Shown: positions 8,112-17,341 of the stretch, piece after piece
Numbering within the stretch: position 1 is the stretch's first letter
How the letters are laid out: each line of letters begins with the position of its first letter
From: an uncultured cyanobacterium
Lineage (GTDB): Bacteria; Cyanobacteriota; Cyanobacteriia; Cyanobacteriales; Microcystaceae
Length of the DNA stretch: 50,662 bases
Direction of reading: 5' to 3'
Assembly: GCA_903869185.1 (NCBI GenBank)
Contig: CAIPYC010000025.1
Span: forward strand, 1-50,662
Notes under the pieces: generated by a model
What the model was told of the DNA's origin: nothing
Database searches by the model: none
The model's input: the letters and a program-made list of their open reading frames with translations, nothing else
Program-made: the position numbers and the translations under genes

Positions 8112-8592
8112 AAATCTTTCTCTTTTTCTACTGATTTTGACCGGTTGTTCTCAGAATCATTCCCTTTTGATGCCAACTTTGCCATTTAATTCTTCTCTAA
8201 ATACCCCCAGCAATGAGGAGATGCCCAGGCTTTCATATGATGGACATTATTTGGTTTTTGCCTCAGATCGTCAGGGTAAGCGTGGGATTTGGCTTTATGA
8301 TCTCCAAGAGCGAAAGATGTTACCCCTTATCGGGTTGAATCAGCCCAACAGCCGGCAAGATGAGCCAGATGTCAGCTCAGATGGGCGTTATATTGTTTAC
8401 TTGTCTGAACAATTTGGCAAAACTGATATTGTATTGTATGACCGTGAGAATCATAAAATCGAAAACCTCACAGCCAACCTAGCTTTTCCCGTAAGTCACC
8501 CTACTATCAGTGGGAACGGCCGCTTTATCGTTTACCAGATTAATAGATCCGGACAATGGGATCTTGTTGTCTATGATCGCGGACAAGGCTAG
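8101..8592 (+). CDS. TolB-like beta-propeller lipoprotein
   Basis: Starting from GTG at 8101 the protein has 163 residues and a short lipoprotein signal, KYRNLSLFLLILTGC, whose lipobox L-T-G-C would be cleaved and lipidated at Cys16. The rest holds three TolB/WD40-like PD40 repeats (PRLSYDGHYLVFASDRQGKR, a copy with PDVSSDGRYIVYLS, and PTISGNGRFIVYQ). An ATG 14 codons upstream, inside the regulator gene, is possible but would spoil the signal peptide. The short propeller is likely an envelope protein of unknown role. Its stop overlaps the convergent SRPBCC gene by 4 bp, and its start overlaps the PedR-like gene, suggesting translational coupling. Confidence 0.75.
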   Translation: MKYRNLSLFLLILTGCSQNHSLLMPTLPFNSSLNTPSNEEMPRLSYDGHYLVFASDRQGKRGIWLYDLQERKMLPLIGLNQPNSRQDEPDVSSDGRYIVYLSEQFGKTDIVLYDRENHKIENLTANLAFPVSHPTISGNGRFIVYQINRSGQWDLVVYDRGQG

Positions 8593-9029
8593 ATTCTATG
8601 TTCTATTGCATATTGCCTGAATCTTTCAAGATCTGCCTGAAGAGTTGAATCAACTATCCGTCTCAAAAAAGGTCCATCCATGATGCTCTTCAAGATACCA
8701 GGAACGCAATAGGCTATCGTTAAGCGCACAATACAAGAACCATGCCGGTCGTAGAAACGGATAGCACCACGGTTGGGCAAACCATCAACTGATTCCCATT
8801 GAATAATCTGGTGTTTAATCAGCTTAACTATGCGAGAATTCCAACTAAACTGAAGACTATTGCTGGCAAGTTTCCAGCGGGATAAATTGGGATCTTCGGT
8901 ACTTAATTCTACTGATTCAATCCACTTCATCCAGCATGGCATTAGCTCAAGATCAGACCAGAGGTTCCATGCCAATTCTATAGGTGCTTCTACTTCTATC
9001 TCTACGCTATGCTCCAACCAGTCTGTCAT
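8589..9029 (-). CDS. SRPBCC (START/polyketide cyclase-like) family protein
   Basis: This 146-residue hydrophobic-pocket fold is recognised by the opening HSVEIEVEAPIELAWNLWSD, followed by a strand with MPCWMKWIESVE and a long C-terminal helix (RRIVDSTLQADLERFRQYA). The gene starts 7 bp after crtQ on the same strand. In other cyanobacteria a gene of this family likewise follows crtQ (Synechocystis slr0940/slr0941, from memory), so a role in carotenoid binding or chaperoning is a reasonable inference but not shown. No catalytic residues can be named. Confidence 0.8.
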   Translation of the reverse strand: MTDWLEHSVEIEVEAPIELAWNLWSDLELMPCWMKWIESVELSTEDPNLSRWKLASNSLQFSWNSRIVKLIKHQIIQWESVDGLPNRGAIRFYDRHGSCIVRLTIAYCVPGILKSIMDGPFLRRIVDSTLQADLERFRQYAIEHRI

Positions 9030-9036
9030 CGTTTTA

Positions 9037-10482
9037 TTAATTTTTCGCTACATGGTTCAAAATTTCTTGAGCGGCTTGTTTTCCTGAGAGAGTTGCTCCT
9101 TCCATACTATCAATATAGTCTTGCTGAGTGTAACTTCCAGCAAGAAAGAAGTTAGGAATGGGTGTCTTTTGGGCTGGACGATAAGAATCCATATTAGGCG
9201 CTTCTCTGTAAAGAGACTGGGCAAGTTTAACAACGCTAAACCAAGTCATATTTAATTCCCTAGAGGAAGGAAAAAGTTCATGTACCTGCTTGAGCACCTT
9301 CATGGCAATCTCTTCATTCTTAGCCTTAATATAAGGATCCCCCGGAGTAAGTACTAATTGCATGAGCGAGCCTTCATTAGTGCGATAGTAGTCCGAAGGA
9401 CTGGTTAAGGCCAAGTCAGCAAAACAAGAAAAGTCAGCATCTGCTGTATATAGAAGATTATCAATGCCTGAGGGACTGGCAAGTTGTTTCGCTCTTTTTG
9501 TATCCTGCATTTCTGTGACCCAACCGTCAAAGCGCAGTTGTACTGTAACTACAGGAACGGCATCTAATTTGTAGATATTTTCAAACTGTTGCCATTTTTT
9601 CCAATCCGCAGGCAATATTTTTTGCACACCTGGTACATCACAAGCACAGACGTAATTATCTGCTAAAACCATTCGCTCTTGATCACCTTGGCTAATGAGT
9701 AGTCCAGTAACTTTGGTAGTTGAATCTTCTCCTTCCTGATAACAGATCTCCTTAACTAAACTTCTGGTATGGATTTTAGCTCCCCTGTCTTCCAAATACT
9801 TCAAAATAGGCTGGTGTAGATACTCTTCGGGTGAGCCTTCTAACATTCTGAGAATTGAAGCTTCGGTTCGACTGGCAAAGAACTGAAATATTGTGAGCAT
9901 ACAGCGAGCCGACATATTTTCTGTATCAATAAAACCTAGAGCATAAGCAATGGGATTCCACATCTTTTGGAGACTTCCATCATTGCCACCATGTCTTCTG
10001 AACCATTGAGCAAAACTGATTTTATCAAGTGCGCGGATACTCTTCATCGCCCCTTCAAAATCAACTAAACCTCTAACTATTGGACTAGTACCTAGGGCAA
10101 GAGAATTGAATATTTTATCAAGAGTTGATAGTTGTGAGGTTGTAAAAAAGGCCTTAAGTCCATTTAATGGAGCACCTACAAAAAAACGGAAGTCCAACTT
10201 GCCAATTCTGCCACCTTTGTTGACAAAAGTGTGGGTATGTTCTTTAATTCTCAGGTTATCTATAGCTCCTACCTTTTTCATCAGGTCAAAAAGATTGTAG
10301 TAACATCCAAAAAAAACATGCAGACCCATTTCAATATGGTTTCCTTGGGCATCTATCCAGCTGCCAACTTTACCACCAACAAAATTTCTAGATTCGAATA
10401 TTTCAACATCACAGCCAGCTTCAACCAACTCTACGGCTGTTGTTAATCCAGCTAGCCCTGCTCCAATGATGGCAACCCTCAT
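9037..10482 (-). CDS. crtQ: 9,9'-di-cis-zeta-carotene desaturase
   Basis: The 481-residue protein begins [18 protein letters not shown] (FAD-binding GxGxxG) followed by an acidic strand end, and ends with [20 protein letters not shown], the second flavin motif of plant-type carotene desaturases. Length and motifs fit zeta-carotene desaturase (CrtQ/ZDS) better than phytoene desaturase (CrtP). It converts zeta-carotene to lycopene at the membrane, passing electrons to quinone. The downstream SRPBCC gene is probably cotranscribed. The ATG at 10480-10482 lies directly before the Rossmann strand. Confidence 0.93.
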   Translation of the reverse strand: MRVAIIGAGLAGLTTAVELVEAGCDVEIFESRNFVGGKVGSWIDAQGNHIEMGLHVFFGCYYNLFDLMKKVGAIDNLRIKEHTHTFVNKGGRIGKLDFRFFVGAPLNGLKAFFTTSQLSTLDKIFNSLALGTSPIVRGLVDFEGAMKSIRALDKISFAQWFRRHGGNDGSLQKMWNPIAYALGFIDTENMSARCMLTIFQFFASRTEASILRMLEGSPEEYLHQPILKYLEDRGAKIHTRSLVKEICYQEGEDSTTKVTGLLISQGDQERMVLADNYVCACDVPGVQKILPADWKKWQQFENIYKLDAVPVVTVQLRFDGWVTEMQDTKRAKQLASPSGIDNLLYTADADFSCFADLALTSPSDYYRTNEGSLMQLVLTPGDPYIKAKNEEIAMKVLKQVHELFPSSRELNMTWFSVVKLAQSLYREAPNMDSYRPAQKTPIPNFFLAGSYTQQDYIDSMEGATLSGKQAAQEILNHVAKN

Positions 10483-10567
10483 TCGATTCTTCTCTCTTAA
10501 TATTTAAATACAAATTTTAACTTAATTTCGTTATTGCACAGAAGAAAAACCAGCGTAAGTATCTAGG

Positions 10568-11827
10568 TTAATTCTTCTTAGGTCCAACAATTGATAGATA
10601 AGGCTGAGTAATATATTTAATTGCCACATCTTGGATCATCGCTGGACTGACCTGCTTGACTAGTTCAGTAAATGTCGTATCAAAATTCACCCCAAGTCCC
10701 AGTGCTTCGTAGTAGCCGTTAATATGGGCAATTTCTGAATTAGTCTGTTTGCCAAGAGCATATTGTCCCAAGAGTTTATTTTTGGCACTCTGCAACTCTT
10801 CTATACTCAGCTGCTTTTCAATCAAACGCTCTGCTTCATGTCTAAGACCATCTTGGGCAACTTGACTATTTGCTGGAGCTGTACCAATGTAGAGTATCAA
10901 TTGAGAAAGATCTAATCGTGTGGGAAAGATAGCCGAAACATCGTAGGCTAGTCCACGTTTTTCTCGCAGTTCCACAAAGAGCCGACTTGAAAGTCCATTA
11001 CCCAAATAGGTATTGAGCAGTTTGAGAGGTACGTAGTCCTGGTTGAAGACTGAGGGCGCAAAATAACCAAGCATAATGATACTTTGCTGAGAATCCTGGA
11101 AGAGAAAATCCTCTTTAGGTTGATTGGGAACTTGAGGAAGGACCAATTGTTCCGGTTGTAATGGCGGATTCTTCCAATCTCCAAATACGTTTTCCAGCCT
11201 AGAGATCGCCTCTTGGAGATCTATATTGCCCGAAAGACTCACCACCAGATTATCCGGGCGAAAATGATCTTGATGGAGCGTTTGCAAATCAAAACTTGTA
11301 ACACTAGAGAGAGATTCTTCTATTCCAAGAACAGAAAGTGCGTAGGGATGTTGATCATACATATTCTCCCTAAGTTGGGCAAAGGCTAAATTAAAAGGCT
11401 GTTCCCGCTGAGAGAGGATTGATTGGAGGGTTAGTTTTTTTTCTAGATCTACTTGTTCGGCCGGAAATGTTGGATTACGTAAAATTTCAGCTGTCAATTC
11501 CAAAATCTCAGCAAAATCAGCAGTTACACATTTTAAACCCAGTAAAAAATAGTCATTGGTGATATCACTACTGAGAGCCGCGCCTAATGATTCAACATTT
11601 TCAGCTATTTGAGCTGCATTATAGCGCTCGGTGCCCTTGGTAATCACCCTGGATAAAAGATTAAAAACGCCTGCCTTTTCTCTAGGATCCCAGCGTGAAC
11701 CGCTATTTTTGAGAAAAATACGGCCAGCCACCAATCCTACGGTATGGTTTTCCTGGAGCAAAAGCCTGATGCCGTTACTGAGGGTATATTGATGTAAAGG
11801 ACGAACTCTGGTGGTACTCTGATTCAT
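10568..11827 (-). CDS. M16 peptidase-like protein, non-catalytic subunit (zinc motif lost)
   Basis: The 419-residue protein has the two-lobed M16 form: N-lobe LSNGIRLLLQENHTVGLVAG and C-lobe SSRLFVELREKRGLAYDVSA. Active M16 enzymes have H-x-x-E-H after a G-(L/V)-(A/F) turn. Here the aligned segment is GVFNLLSRVITKGT, so both His and the Glu are absent. The Arg and Tyr of the R/Y pair in the C-lobe, which bind substrate in non-catalytic partners, are present. It is likely the silent half of a heterodimeric processing-type protease. The active partner, often adjacent in cyanobacteria, is not in the window. The gene follows purN by 30 bp. Confidence 0.85.
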   Translation of the reverse strand: MNQSTTRVRPLHQYTLSNGIRLLLQENHTVGLVAGRIFLKNSGSRWDPREKAGVFNLLSRVITKGTERYNAAQIAENVESLGAALSSDITNDYFLLGLKCVTADFAEILELTAEILRNPTFPAEQVDLEKKLTLQSILSQREQPFNLAFAQLRENMYDQHPYALSVLGIEESLSSVTSFDLQTLHQDHFRPDNLVVSLSGNIDLQEAISRLENVFGDWKNPPLQPEQLVLPQVPNQPKEDFLFQDSQQSIIMLGYFAPSVFNQDYVPLKLLNTYLGNGLSSRLFVELREKRGLAYDVSAIFPTRLDLSQLILYIGTAPANSQVAQDGLRHEAERLIEKQLSIEELQSAKNKLLGQYALGKQTNSEIAHINGYYEALGLGVNFDTTFTELVKQVSPAMIQDVAIKYITQPYLSIVGPKKN

Positions 11828-11857
11828 ATTGGCAATACATTAGTCAATAATCTCATC

Positions 11858-12499
11858 CTAGACCAAATTTGCTGATTTACTAAAATACAGCACTGAAGCA
11901 AGAGCGATGGCTGCCGGTAATATTCTATGTTCTTGCTCTTGAATACGCGCATGTAGACTTTCCAAGGTATCTTCAGAGAGTATGGGTACGGCGGCCTGCA
12001 TGATAATTGGTCCACTATCAACCTCCAAGCTGGCTAAATGAACACTGCAGCCGGTGATTTTCACCCGAGCGGACAGGGCCTTATCGACAGCATGCAATCC
12101 CTTAAAACTTGGCAATAAGCTGGGATGAATATTGATTACCCTGTTTTTATAACCTGAAAGCAGGACTTCGGTAACAATACGCATCCAGCCGGCCATGATG
12201 ATCCAATCTACATGATTGTCGCGAAAAACATCAACGATGGACTGATCGAGGCTCTCTCTGCTGGAATAGTTGCGATGATCAAGCAAAAGTGAGGGGACAT
12301 TCCAGTTTTGTGCCCTATATTGCACCTTGGCTTCGGGATTGTTGTAGACCACCATTTTGATTTCAGCATTGAGCCTCTTATCGGCTATTGCCTGAGCAAT
12401 GGACTCGAAATTGCTTCCATTTCCCGATGCCATCACACCAAGCCTTAAATGCTCATGGACGACGATCTTATCAAAAGGAGGAGAAATCAGAAAAGACAT
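11858..12499 (-). CDS. purN: Phosphoribosylglycinamide formyltransferase (GAR transformylase 1)
   Basis: The protein has 213 residues. The start of the fold shows RLGVMASGNGSNFESIAQAI, and the catalytic Asn-His pair lies in VINIHPSLLPSFKG. The conserved Asp is in the GCSVHLASLEVDSGPII segment. It transfers a formyl group from 10-formyl-THF to GAR in the third step of purine synthesis. A short N-terminal extension (MSFLISPPFDKIVVHEH) precedes the core. It lies between a CDF transporter gene (15 bp upstream) and the M16-like gene on the same strand; no functional link is evident. Confidence 0.95.
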   Translation of the reverse strand: MSFLISPPFDKIVVHEHLRLGVMASGNGSNFESIAQAIADKRLNAEIKMVVYNNPEAKVQYRAQNWNVPSLLLDHRNYSSRESLDQSIVDVFRDNHVDWIIMAGWMRIVTEVLLSGYKNRVINIHPSLLPSFKGLHAVDKALSARVKITGCSVHLASLEVDSGPIIMQAAVPILSEDTLESLHARIQEQEHRILPAAIALASVLYFSKSANLV

Positions 12500-12514
12500 A
12501 ATTTACAAGAAAAA

Positions 12515-13456
12515 TTAATCGCTAAGTCCCTCATCATCCCAGGAAATGGGATCTTCTATGGGCTCGAGGTGAGTCATGACATGAGATCCCGGAAGGGCTG
12601 CGCTGATCTTGATTTCAATTTCTTCACAAAGATCATGGCCGCGCTGGACGCTCCATTGGCCTGGTACGAGAATATGGAAATATACAAAGCTACGCGAGCC
12701 AGCTACTCTAGTACGAAATGCATGGAATTTGAGCCCAAGATCTTCATAGGCAAAGAGAATATTTTTAATTTCCTGTTGTTGCTGGTAGGGAAGGGCGCGA
12801 TCTAGTAGCTCTGAACCAGTTTCTCTGAGCATTTTGATTCCAGTTCTAATGATCTGAAAGCCAATCAATAATCCCAAAATTGGATCTATAACCGACCAAC
12901 CTGTTAGCTTTACCAAAACGATACCAACTACTACCCCAAGTGATACCCAGGCATCTGAAAGCAGATGATAGGCATCGGCTTTTAAGGTTATTGAACGCAA
13001 TCTTTTTGCCGCATTAAAAAGTAACCAAGCAGTGGATAGATATATTACAGATGATGCAGCAGCTAGTATTATGCCTAAATCTACTTGTTCTAGATGGTGA
13101 GCAGTAAAGATTTTTTGTATCGCTTCTACAACGATAAGCAAGGCCGAAATTATAATGAGAATGCTTTCAATACCGCTAGAGAAATACTCAGCCTTAGAAT
13201 GTCCAAAAGGATGCTCTAGATCGGGCGGCTGAATAGCAAAAGATAATGCCCAAAAGCCAATACAGGCAGCAATCAGATTGACACTGGTCTCTAATGCATC
13301 CGAAAGTATAGCAATAGATCCTGTTTGGAAGTAGCCATAAAGTTCCAAGACAATTGTGGCAATAGCTGCAATCATCGATATCACTATATAAAAACGCGGA
13401 TCTTTTGTGCTTTTTCTTAGAGACAGTTTCTTTACCTCACCAAAAAGTAATAGCAC
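12515..13456 (-). CDS. Cation diffusion facilitator (CDF) family metal transporter
   Basis: The 313-residue inner-membrane protein has six helices and a C-terminal cytoplasmic domain. Metal-site motifs are visible in helix 2 (LSDALETSVNLIAA), in the loop PPDLEHPFGHSKAEYFSSG, and in helix 5 (KADAYHLLSDAWVS), where the usual HxxxD is intact. The helix 2 site is DxxxS-V-N, as in a large group of cyanobacterial and MMT1-like members. The family exports Zn, Fe, Mn or Co in exchange for protons; the metal cannot be assigned. It heads a three-gene minus-strand group with purN and the M16-like gene and diverges from the sugar-acid kinase. Confidence 0.9.
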   Translation of the reverse strand: MLLLFGEVKKLSLRKSTKDPRFYIVISMIAAIATIVLELYGYFQTGSIAILSDALETSVNLIAACIGFWALSFAIQPPDLEHPFGHSKAEYFSSGIESILIIISALLIVVEAIQKIFTAHHLEQVDLGIILAAASSVIYLSTAWLLFNAAKRLRSITLKADAYHLLSDAWVSLGVVVGIVLVKLTGWSVIDPILGLLIGFQIIRTGIKMLRETGSELLDRALPYQQQQEIKNILFAYEDLGLKFHAFRTRVAGSRSFVYFHILVPGQWSVQRGHDLCEEIEIKISAALPGSHVMTHLEPIEDPISWDDEGLSD

Positions 13457-13521
13457 CTATAAATATAGCCCATAGCTTGGGATAATCTTAGATAAAAATA
13501 TATTTACAAGGATATAGAAAA

Positions 13522-14817
13522 TTGAAGATAATTGTTTTGGATGATGATCCTACTGGCTCTCAAACGGTTCATTCTTGTCTGTTGTTGTTGCGCTGGGATG
13601 TGGAAACTCTCAAGATTGGCTTGCAAGATAGCTGCAATATTTTTTTTATTCTCACCAATACACGCGCTCTAGAGCCAAGTGAAGCAGCTCGGGTAGTGCA
13701 AGAGGTCTGTCATAATCTCAAGTTAGCTCTAAAAGATACTGAAGATTTTTTAATAGTAAGTCGCTCTGATTCTACTTTGCGTGGTCATTATCCTCTGGAA
13801 ACCGATGTTATTGCCAGAGAGTTCAATGGTTTTGATGCCCATTTTTTGATTCCTGCTTTTTTTGAAGGTGGAAGAATTACCAGAGATTCTATTCACTACC
13901 TGATAGTAGGCGGGAAAGAAATACCTCTCGAGCAGACCGAATTTGCCAAGGATTCTGTCTTTGGATATAGCCACAGTTATCTACCAGATTATGTTGAGGA
14001 GAAGACTAAAGGGGCAATCAAAGCCGATCAAGTGGTTCGTATTCTTTCACAGGAGATTGCAAAAGGCAGCTTGACTAGATTAATGCAACTCTCTGGCAAT
14101 GTGGCAGTGGCAGTAGATGGACAATCGCAAGCTGATTTTGATATCTTTGCGCAAGATTTAATCGCGGCGACCAATCAAGGCAAACGATTTCTCCTCAGAA
14201 GCGCTGCCAGTATTTTGACTTCTCTGGCTAATTTGGGACCACAGAGTATTGCCGGCGAAAATATGTCACAGTACAAAAGAACGCAACAGCCTGGTGTCGT
14301 TTTGGTAGGCTCCCATGTTCAAAAAACCACTCAACAGCTGGAGGTCCTTCTAAGAGAAAAAGATATCGCCCCTATAGAAGTTGAAGTTAGCCGGCTCAAA
14401 GACGAAGTAGAACACAAAAATGTCTTGCTGGCTGATATTTTACAAAAGGTTCACGATTCCCACCAAAGGGGACTCACCCCGGTAATCTATACCAGCAGAG
14501 GTGAGCTGAGCTTTAACGATAGTCAAACCCGCTTGGCTTTTGGTGTGATGGTTTCCAGTTTTCTGATGGATATTGTTCAAGGACTGCCCAAACAGATCAG
14601 CTACTTGATCTCCAAAGGGGGCATAACTTCCAATGATGTTCTCAGTATTGGTTTGAATTTGCGCATGGTTCGGCTATTGGGACAGATTCTGCCGGGCTGT
14701 TCTTTGGTTAAGACAGAAAGAGATCATCCTCTTTTTGCCAATCTGCCGGTGGTGCTTTTTCCTGGCAATGTAGGGGATCGCGATGGTTTATTGACGGTAT
14801 ATCACCGACTGAAGTGA
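13522..14817 (+). CDS. Four-carbon acid sugar kinase family protein (OtnK/DtnK-like)
   Basis: The 431-residue protein starts with KIIVLDDDPTGSQTVHSC, the D-D-x-T-G signature of the two-domain four-carbon acid sugar kinases, followed by NTRALEP and RSDSTLRGHYPLE. The C-terminal half has the ATP-site segments GSHVQKTTQQ, SKGGITSNDVLSIGL and PVVLFPGNVGDRDGL. Known members phosphorylate D-erythronate, D-threonate or related acids. Usual partner genes (a PdxA2-type dehydrogenase, aldolase or isomerase) are not next to it, so the substrate is open. Translation probably starts at TTG 13522, with AAGGA ending 9 bp upstream. No better ATG lies before the conserved LDDDPTG. Confidence 0.88.
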   Translation: MKIIVLDDDPTGSQTVHSCLLLLRWDVETLKIGLQDSCNIFFILTNTRALEPSEAARVVQEVCHNLKLALKDTEDFLIVSRSDSTLRGHYPLETDVIAREFNGFDAHFLIPAFFEGGRITRDSIHYLIVGGKEIPLEQTEFAKDSVFGYSHSYLPDYVEEKTKGAIKADQVVRILSQEIAKGSLTRLMQLSGNVAVAVDGQSQADFDIFAQDLIAATNQGKRFLLRSAASILTSLANLGPQSIAGENMSQYKRTQQPGVVLVGSHVQKTTQQLEVLLREKDIAPIEVEVSRLKDEVEHKNVLLADILQKVHDSHQRGLTPVIYTSRGELSFNDSQTRLAFGVMVSSFLMDIVQGLPKQISYLISKGGITSNDVLSIGLNLRMVRLLGQILPGCSLVKTERDHPLFANLPVVLFPGNVGDRDGLLTVYHRLK

Positions 14818-14841
14818 TTTAATTTTAATTAATCGCAAAAT

Positions 14842-16086
14842 ATGATCAAATCAATCAAGCGCTACTTTAACCAATTTCTCAATAAATCCAGAAAAATCAA
14901 TGAACAACCTTTAAATTTTGGCAGTTTATTAGTTATCATTCTGATTGACTTGTTTATTTTATTTAATGTCTTTGCTGGGCTCAATGATATCAGCCAAAGA
15001 TATATCAGCCCTGAGCAAAGTTATCCTTGTTATAGGCAGTGGCAAAGTTACTTTAATCAATCATCTCCTGATAAGAATTATGAGATAATTCGAGATATAG
15101 TACACTTTAGCTATAAACCCAAGCTAATTGACAATTACTATATAAAAAACAAATCATTAATAGGACAACAAAGCCAGATTTGCTCAACATATGTGCAGCT
15201 TCATGATCAAGCGCTCAATTCTAAAGCTCAAGATTCAATTAATAAGATCAATAAAATTGAACAGGATATCAAAGAATTAGAAAAATCAAATTATATTATT
15301 CGCTCTGAGTATAGTTCAAGTCTTTTAGAGAAAATTGCCGGTCAAAAGCCGGAAGATTCTATCAATCAAGTCAGCGCTGCCCAAGCCAAGCAACAATCAA
15401 TTAAAAACGAAAATCAAATTGTTCAGTTTAATCAAAAAATAAAGCAGATAAAAGAGGATCTTTTATCTAGACCAGAAAATACCAATTTCCTCAATTTTCT
15501 CAATCAGAAGAATACTTTTATAGCTCTTGAGCAAGACTATGAAAAATCAAGCTTTTGGTATCCCAGTATTCAATTGCTGTTGCAGGCTCTTTTTCTGGTG
15601 CCTTTAATCTTCATTGCCTTTTGGTTGAATAATTTTGCTCAGGCTAAAGGCTATGGTTTGGTCTCCCTGATTAGCTGGCATCTTCTCATTATTTTCCTTA
15701 TTCCTCTGTTGGTCAAAATTTTTCAATTTTTGCAGATTGGTTTGATTTTTCGATTGATTTTTGATTTTGTTCAAAAAATATTAGGTGGTTTATTATTTCT
15801 TGTCAATTACTTCTATATCCTGCTGATTCCTTTAGTTGGCTATTTAATCATCAAATTTTCCCAAAGGATTACCCGCAAACCTAAAAGCCTCAACCAAGGT
15901 GCTATCAATTTTCAAAACGGGCTTTGTACAGAATGCTCCAAAAAAATCCGACCGCAGGATTCATATTGTCCTCATTGTGGTTTTTATCAATATTGTCAAT
16001 GTTCTAATTGTCATAGCTTAACTTATAAGCATTTGCCTTACTGTAAGGAATGCGGCTTTTTAAATGATTCTAATTCTTTCAGGTGA
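14842..16086 (+). CDS. Unknown membrane protein with coiled coil and tandem C-terminal zinc ribbons
   Basis: I do not recognise this 414-residue protein as a named family. One membrane helix lies at about 28-47, then a soluble part with a Lys/Glu/Gln-rich coiled-coil region (about 130-215), then three to four hydrophobic helices (about 240-345). The tail has two zinc ribbons of identical spacing: Cys362/365 with Cys376/379, and Cys387/390 with Cys401/404. These may bind zinc and face the cytosol. The sequence is rich in Asn, Gln and Ile and A+T-biased. It starts 24 bp after the kinase gene and its last 8 bp overlap the convergent antiporter gene. Confidence 0.7.
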   Translation: MIKSIKRYFNQFLNKSRKINEQPLNFGSLLVIILIDLFILFNVFAGLNDISQRYISPEQSYPCYRQWQSYFNQSSPDKNYEIIRDIVHFSYKPKLIDNYYIKNKSLIGQQSQICSTYVQLHDQALNSKAQDSINKINKIEQDIKELEKSNYIIRSEYSSSLLEKIAGQKPEDSINQVSAAQAKQQSIKNENQIVQFNQKIKQIKEDLLSRPENTNFLNFLNQKNTFIALEQDYEKSSFWYPSIQLLLQALFLVPLIFIAFWLNNFAQAKGYGLVSLISWHLLIIFLIPLLVKIFQFLQIGLIFRLIFDFVQKILGGLLFLVNYFYILLIPLVGYLIIKFSQRITRKPKSLNQGAINFQNGLCTECSKKIRPQDSYCPHCGFYQYCQCSNCHSLTYKHLPYCKECGFLNDSNSFR

Positions 16087-17296
16087 AATATTTTAACGAG
16101 GATTTAAAAGTCAGACCCTGCACCAAGATTGAAAACAGTACCACAATATAGGTAATTGATAAAATAATAGATTTTTCTGAACCCGCCGGGAGAGATAGGG
16201 CCATGGCAATAGATAGTCCGCCTCTTAATCCACCCCAAGTTAAAAGACCCACCATTTGCCAATCAAAACCTAATAGAGCTCCAGGGATAGCGACACTAAA
16301 AAGCCTGCCCAACAAAACCGCAAAAATAGCGAAAACCCCGAGCATAATATGACGGCTAGAAAGGGAAACAATCAATATTTCCAGACCGATCATTATAAAA
16401 AGTACAGAATTAAGAATTTCATCCAACAAATCCCAGAATTGATCCAGATGTGATTTGGTTTTGGGTGACATCCGGTAATGTCGATTTTGATTACCTATCA
16501 CAAGTCCAGCTACAACCATACAGATAGGAGCTGAACAATCGAGTGATTCGGCCAGAACATAGCCGCCGCTGACCAATGACAAAGTCAGAAGAATTTCCAC
16601 TGTATAGGCATCGATTGAGCGCAGCAACAAGAAGGTGAGCCAGCCCAGGAAAATACCTAAAAGGGCTCCGCCTAAAGCTTCTTGAATCAGTAAGGCTCCA
16701 ATCATTCCAGGATGTATGGACTCTGTGCCATCGGCTAAATGTAGGATGGTAATAAAGGCTACAACACCAATCCCGTCATTGAATAAACTTTCAGCGCCGA
16801 TTTTTACATACAATTTGCGAGGAAGATCAGACTGTTTAAGAATCGAAAGAACCGCAATTGGATCAGTCGGCGAAATTAAAGCACCAAACAAAAGAGCATA
16901 CAGATAAGAAAAATTCAAATTAACTAGGGGAGCCGCTAGCCAAATCAAGCTTCCTGTAAGAAATGTGGCTATCACTACACCAAATACCGAAAGGATCGCC
17001 ACTTCCCATTTTATGCTTTTTAATTCTTCTAAATTGATCTGCAGAGCACCAGCAAAAAGCAAAAACGAAAGCATGCCATGTAGAAGAGTATTCGATAGAT
17101 CTATACTTTCAATGAATCTGATATAGCCTCTCAAATCAAAGTAACCCATCTTATTAAGGGCCATTGCCAGTAAGGAAATTGCAAAGGCAAAAGCCATTAA
17201 TCCAACAGTAGGCGGGAATTTGATGAGCTTATAGTTTAAATAGGAGCCTACAGCAGTCAATGTTAAAAGCACAGCAATGATTTCAAACGTAGTCAT
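16079..17296 (-). CDS. CPA1-type Na+/H+ antiporter
   Basis: The 405-residue protein has about twelve membrane helices. LLFGALISPTDPIAVLSIL carries the TDP motif, SLFNDGIGVVAF the conserved ND region, and TWGGLRGGLSIAMALSLP the charged helix near the C-terminus; all are diagnostic for NhaP/NHE-like cation:proton antiporters. It exchanges Na+ or K+ for H+ across the plasma or thylakoid membrane for pH and salt balance. The protein stops shortly after the last helix, so it lacks the long regulatory tail of some NhaP proteins. The 3' end overlaps the zinc-ribbon membrane gene by 8 bp. Confidence 0.9.
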   Translation of the reverse strand: MTTFEIIAVLLTLTAVGSYLNYKLIKFPPTVGLMAFAFAISLLAMALNKMGYFDLRGYIRFIESIDLSNTLLHGMLSFLLFAGALQINLEELKSIKWEVAILSVFGVVIATFLTGSLIWLAAPLVNLNFSYLYALLFGALISPTDPIAVLSILKQSDLPRKLYVKIGAESLFNDGIGVVAFITILHLADGTESIHPGMIGALLIQEALGGALLGIFLGWLTFLLLRSIDAYTVEILLTLSLVSGGYVLAESLDCSAPICMVVAGLVIGNQNRHYRMSPKTKSHLDQFWDLLDEILNSVLFIMIGLEILIVSLSSRHIMLGVFAIFAVLLGRLFSVAIPGALLGFDWQMVGLLTWGGLRGGLSIAMALSLPAGSEKSIILSITYIVVLFSILVQGLTFKSSLKYFT

Positions 17297-17341
17297 ACTT
17301 TAACAAAGGATATGAGGCTTATGAGAAACTAAATACAGGCT

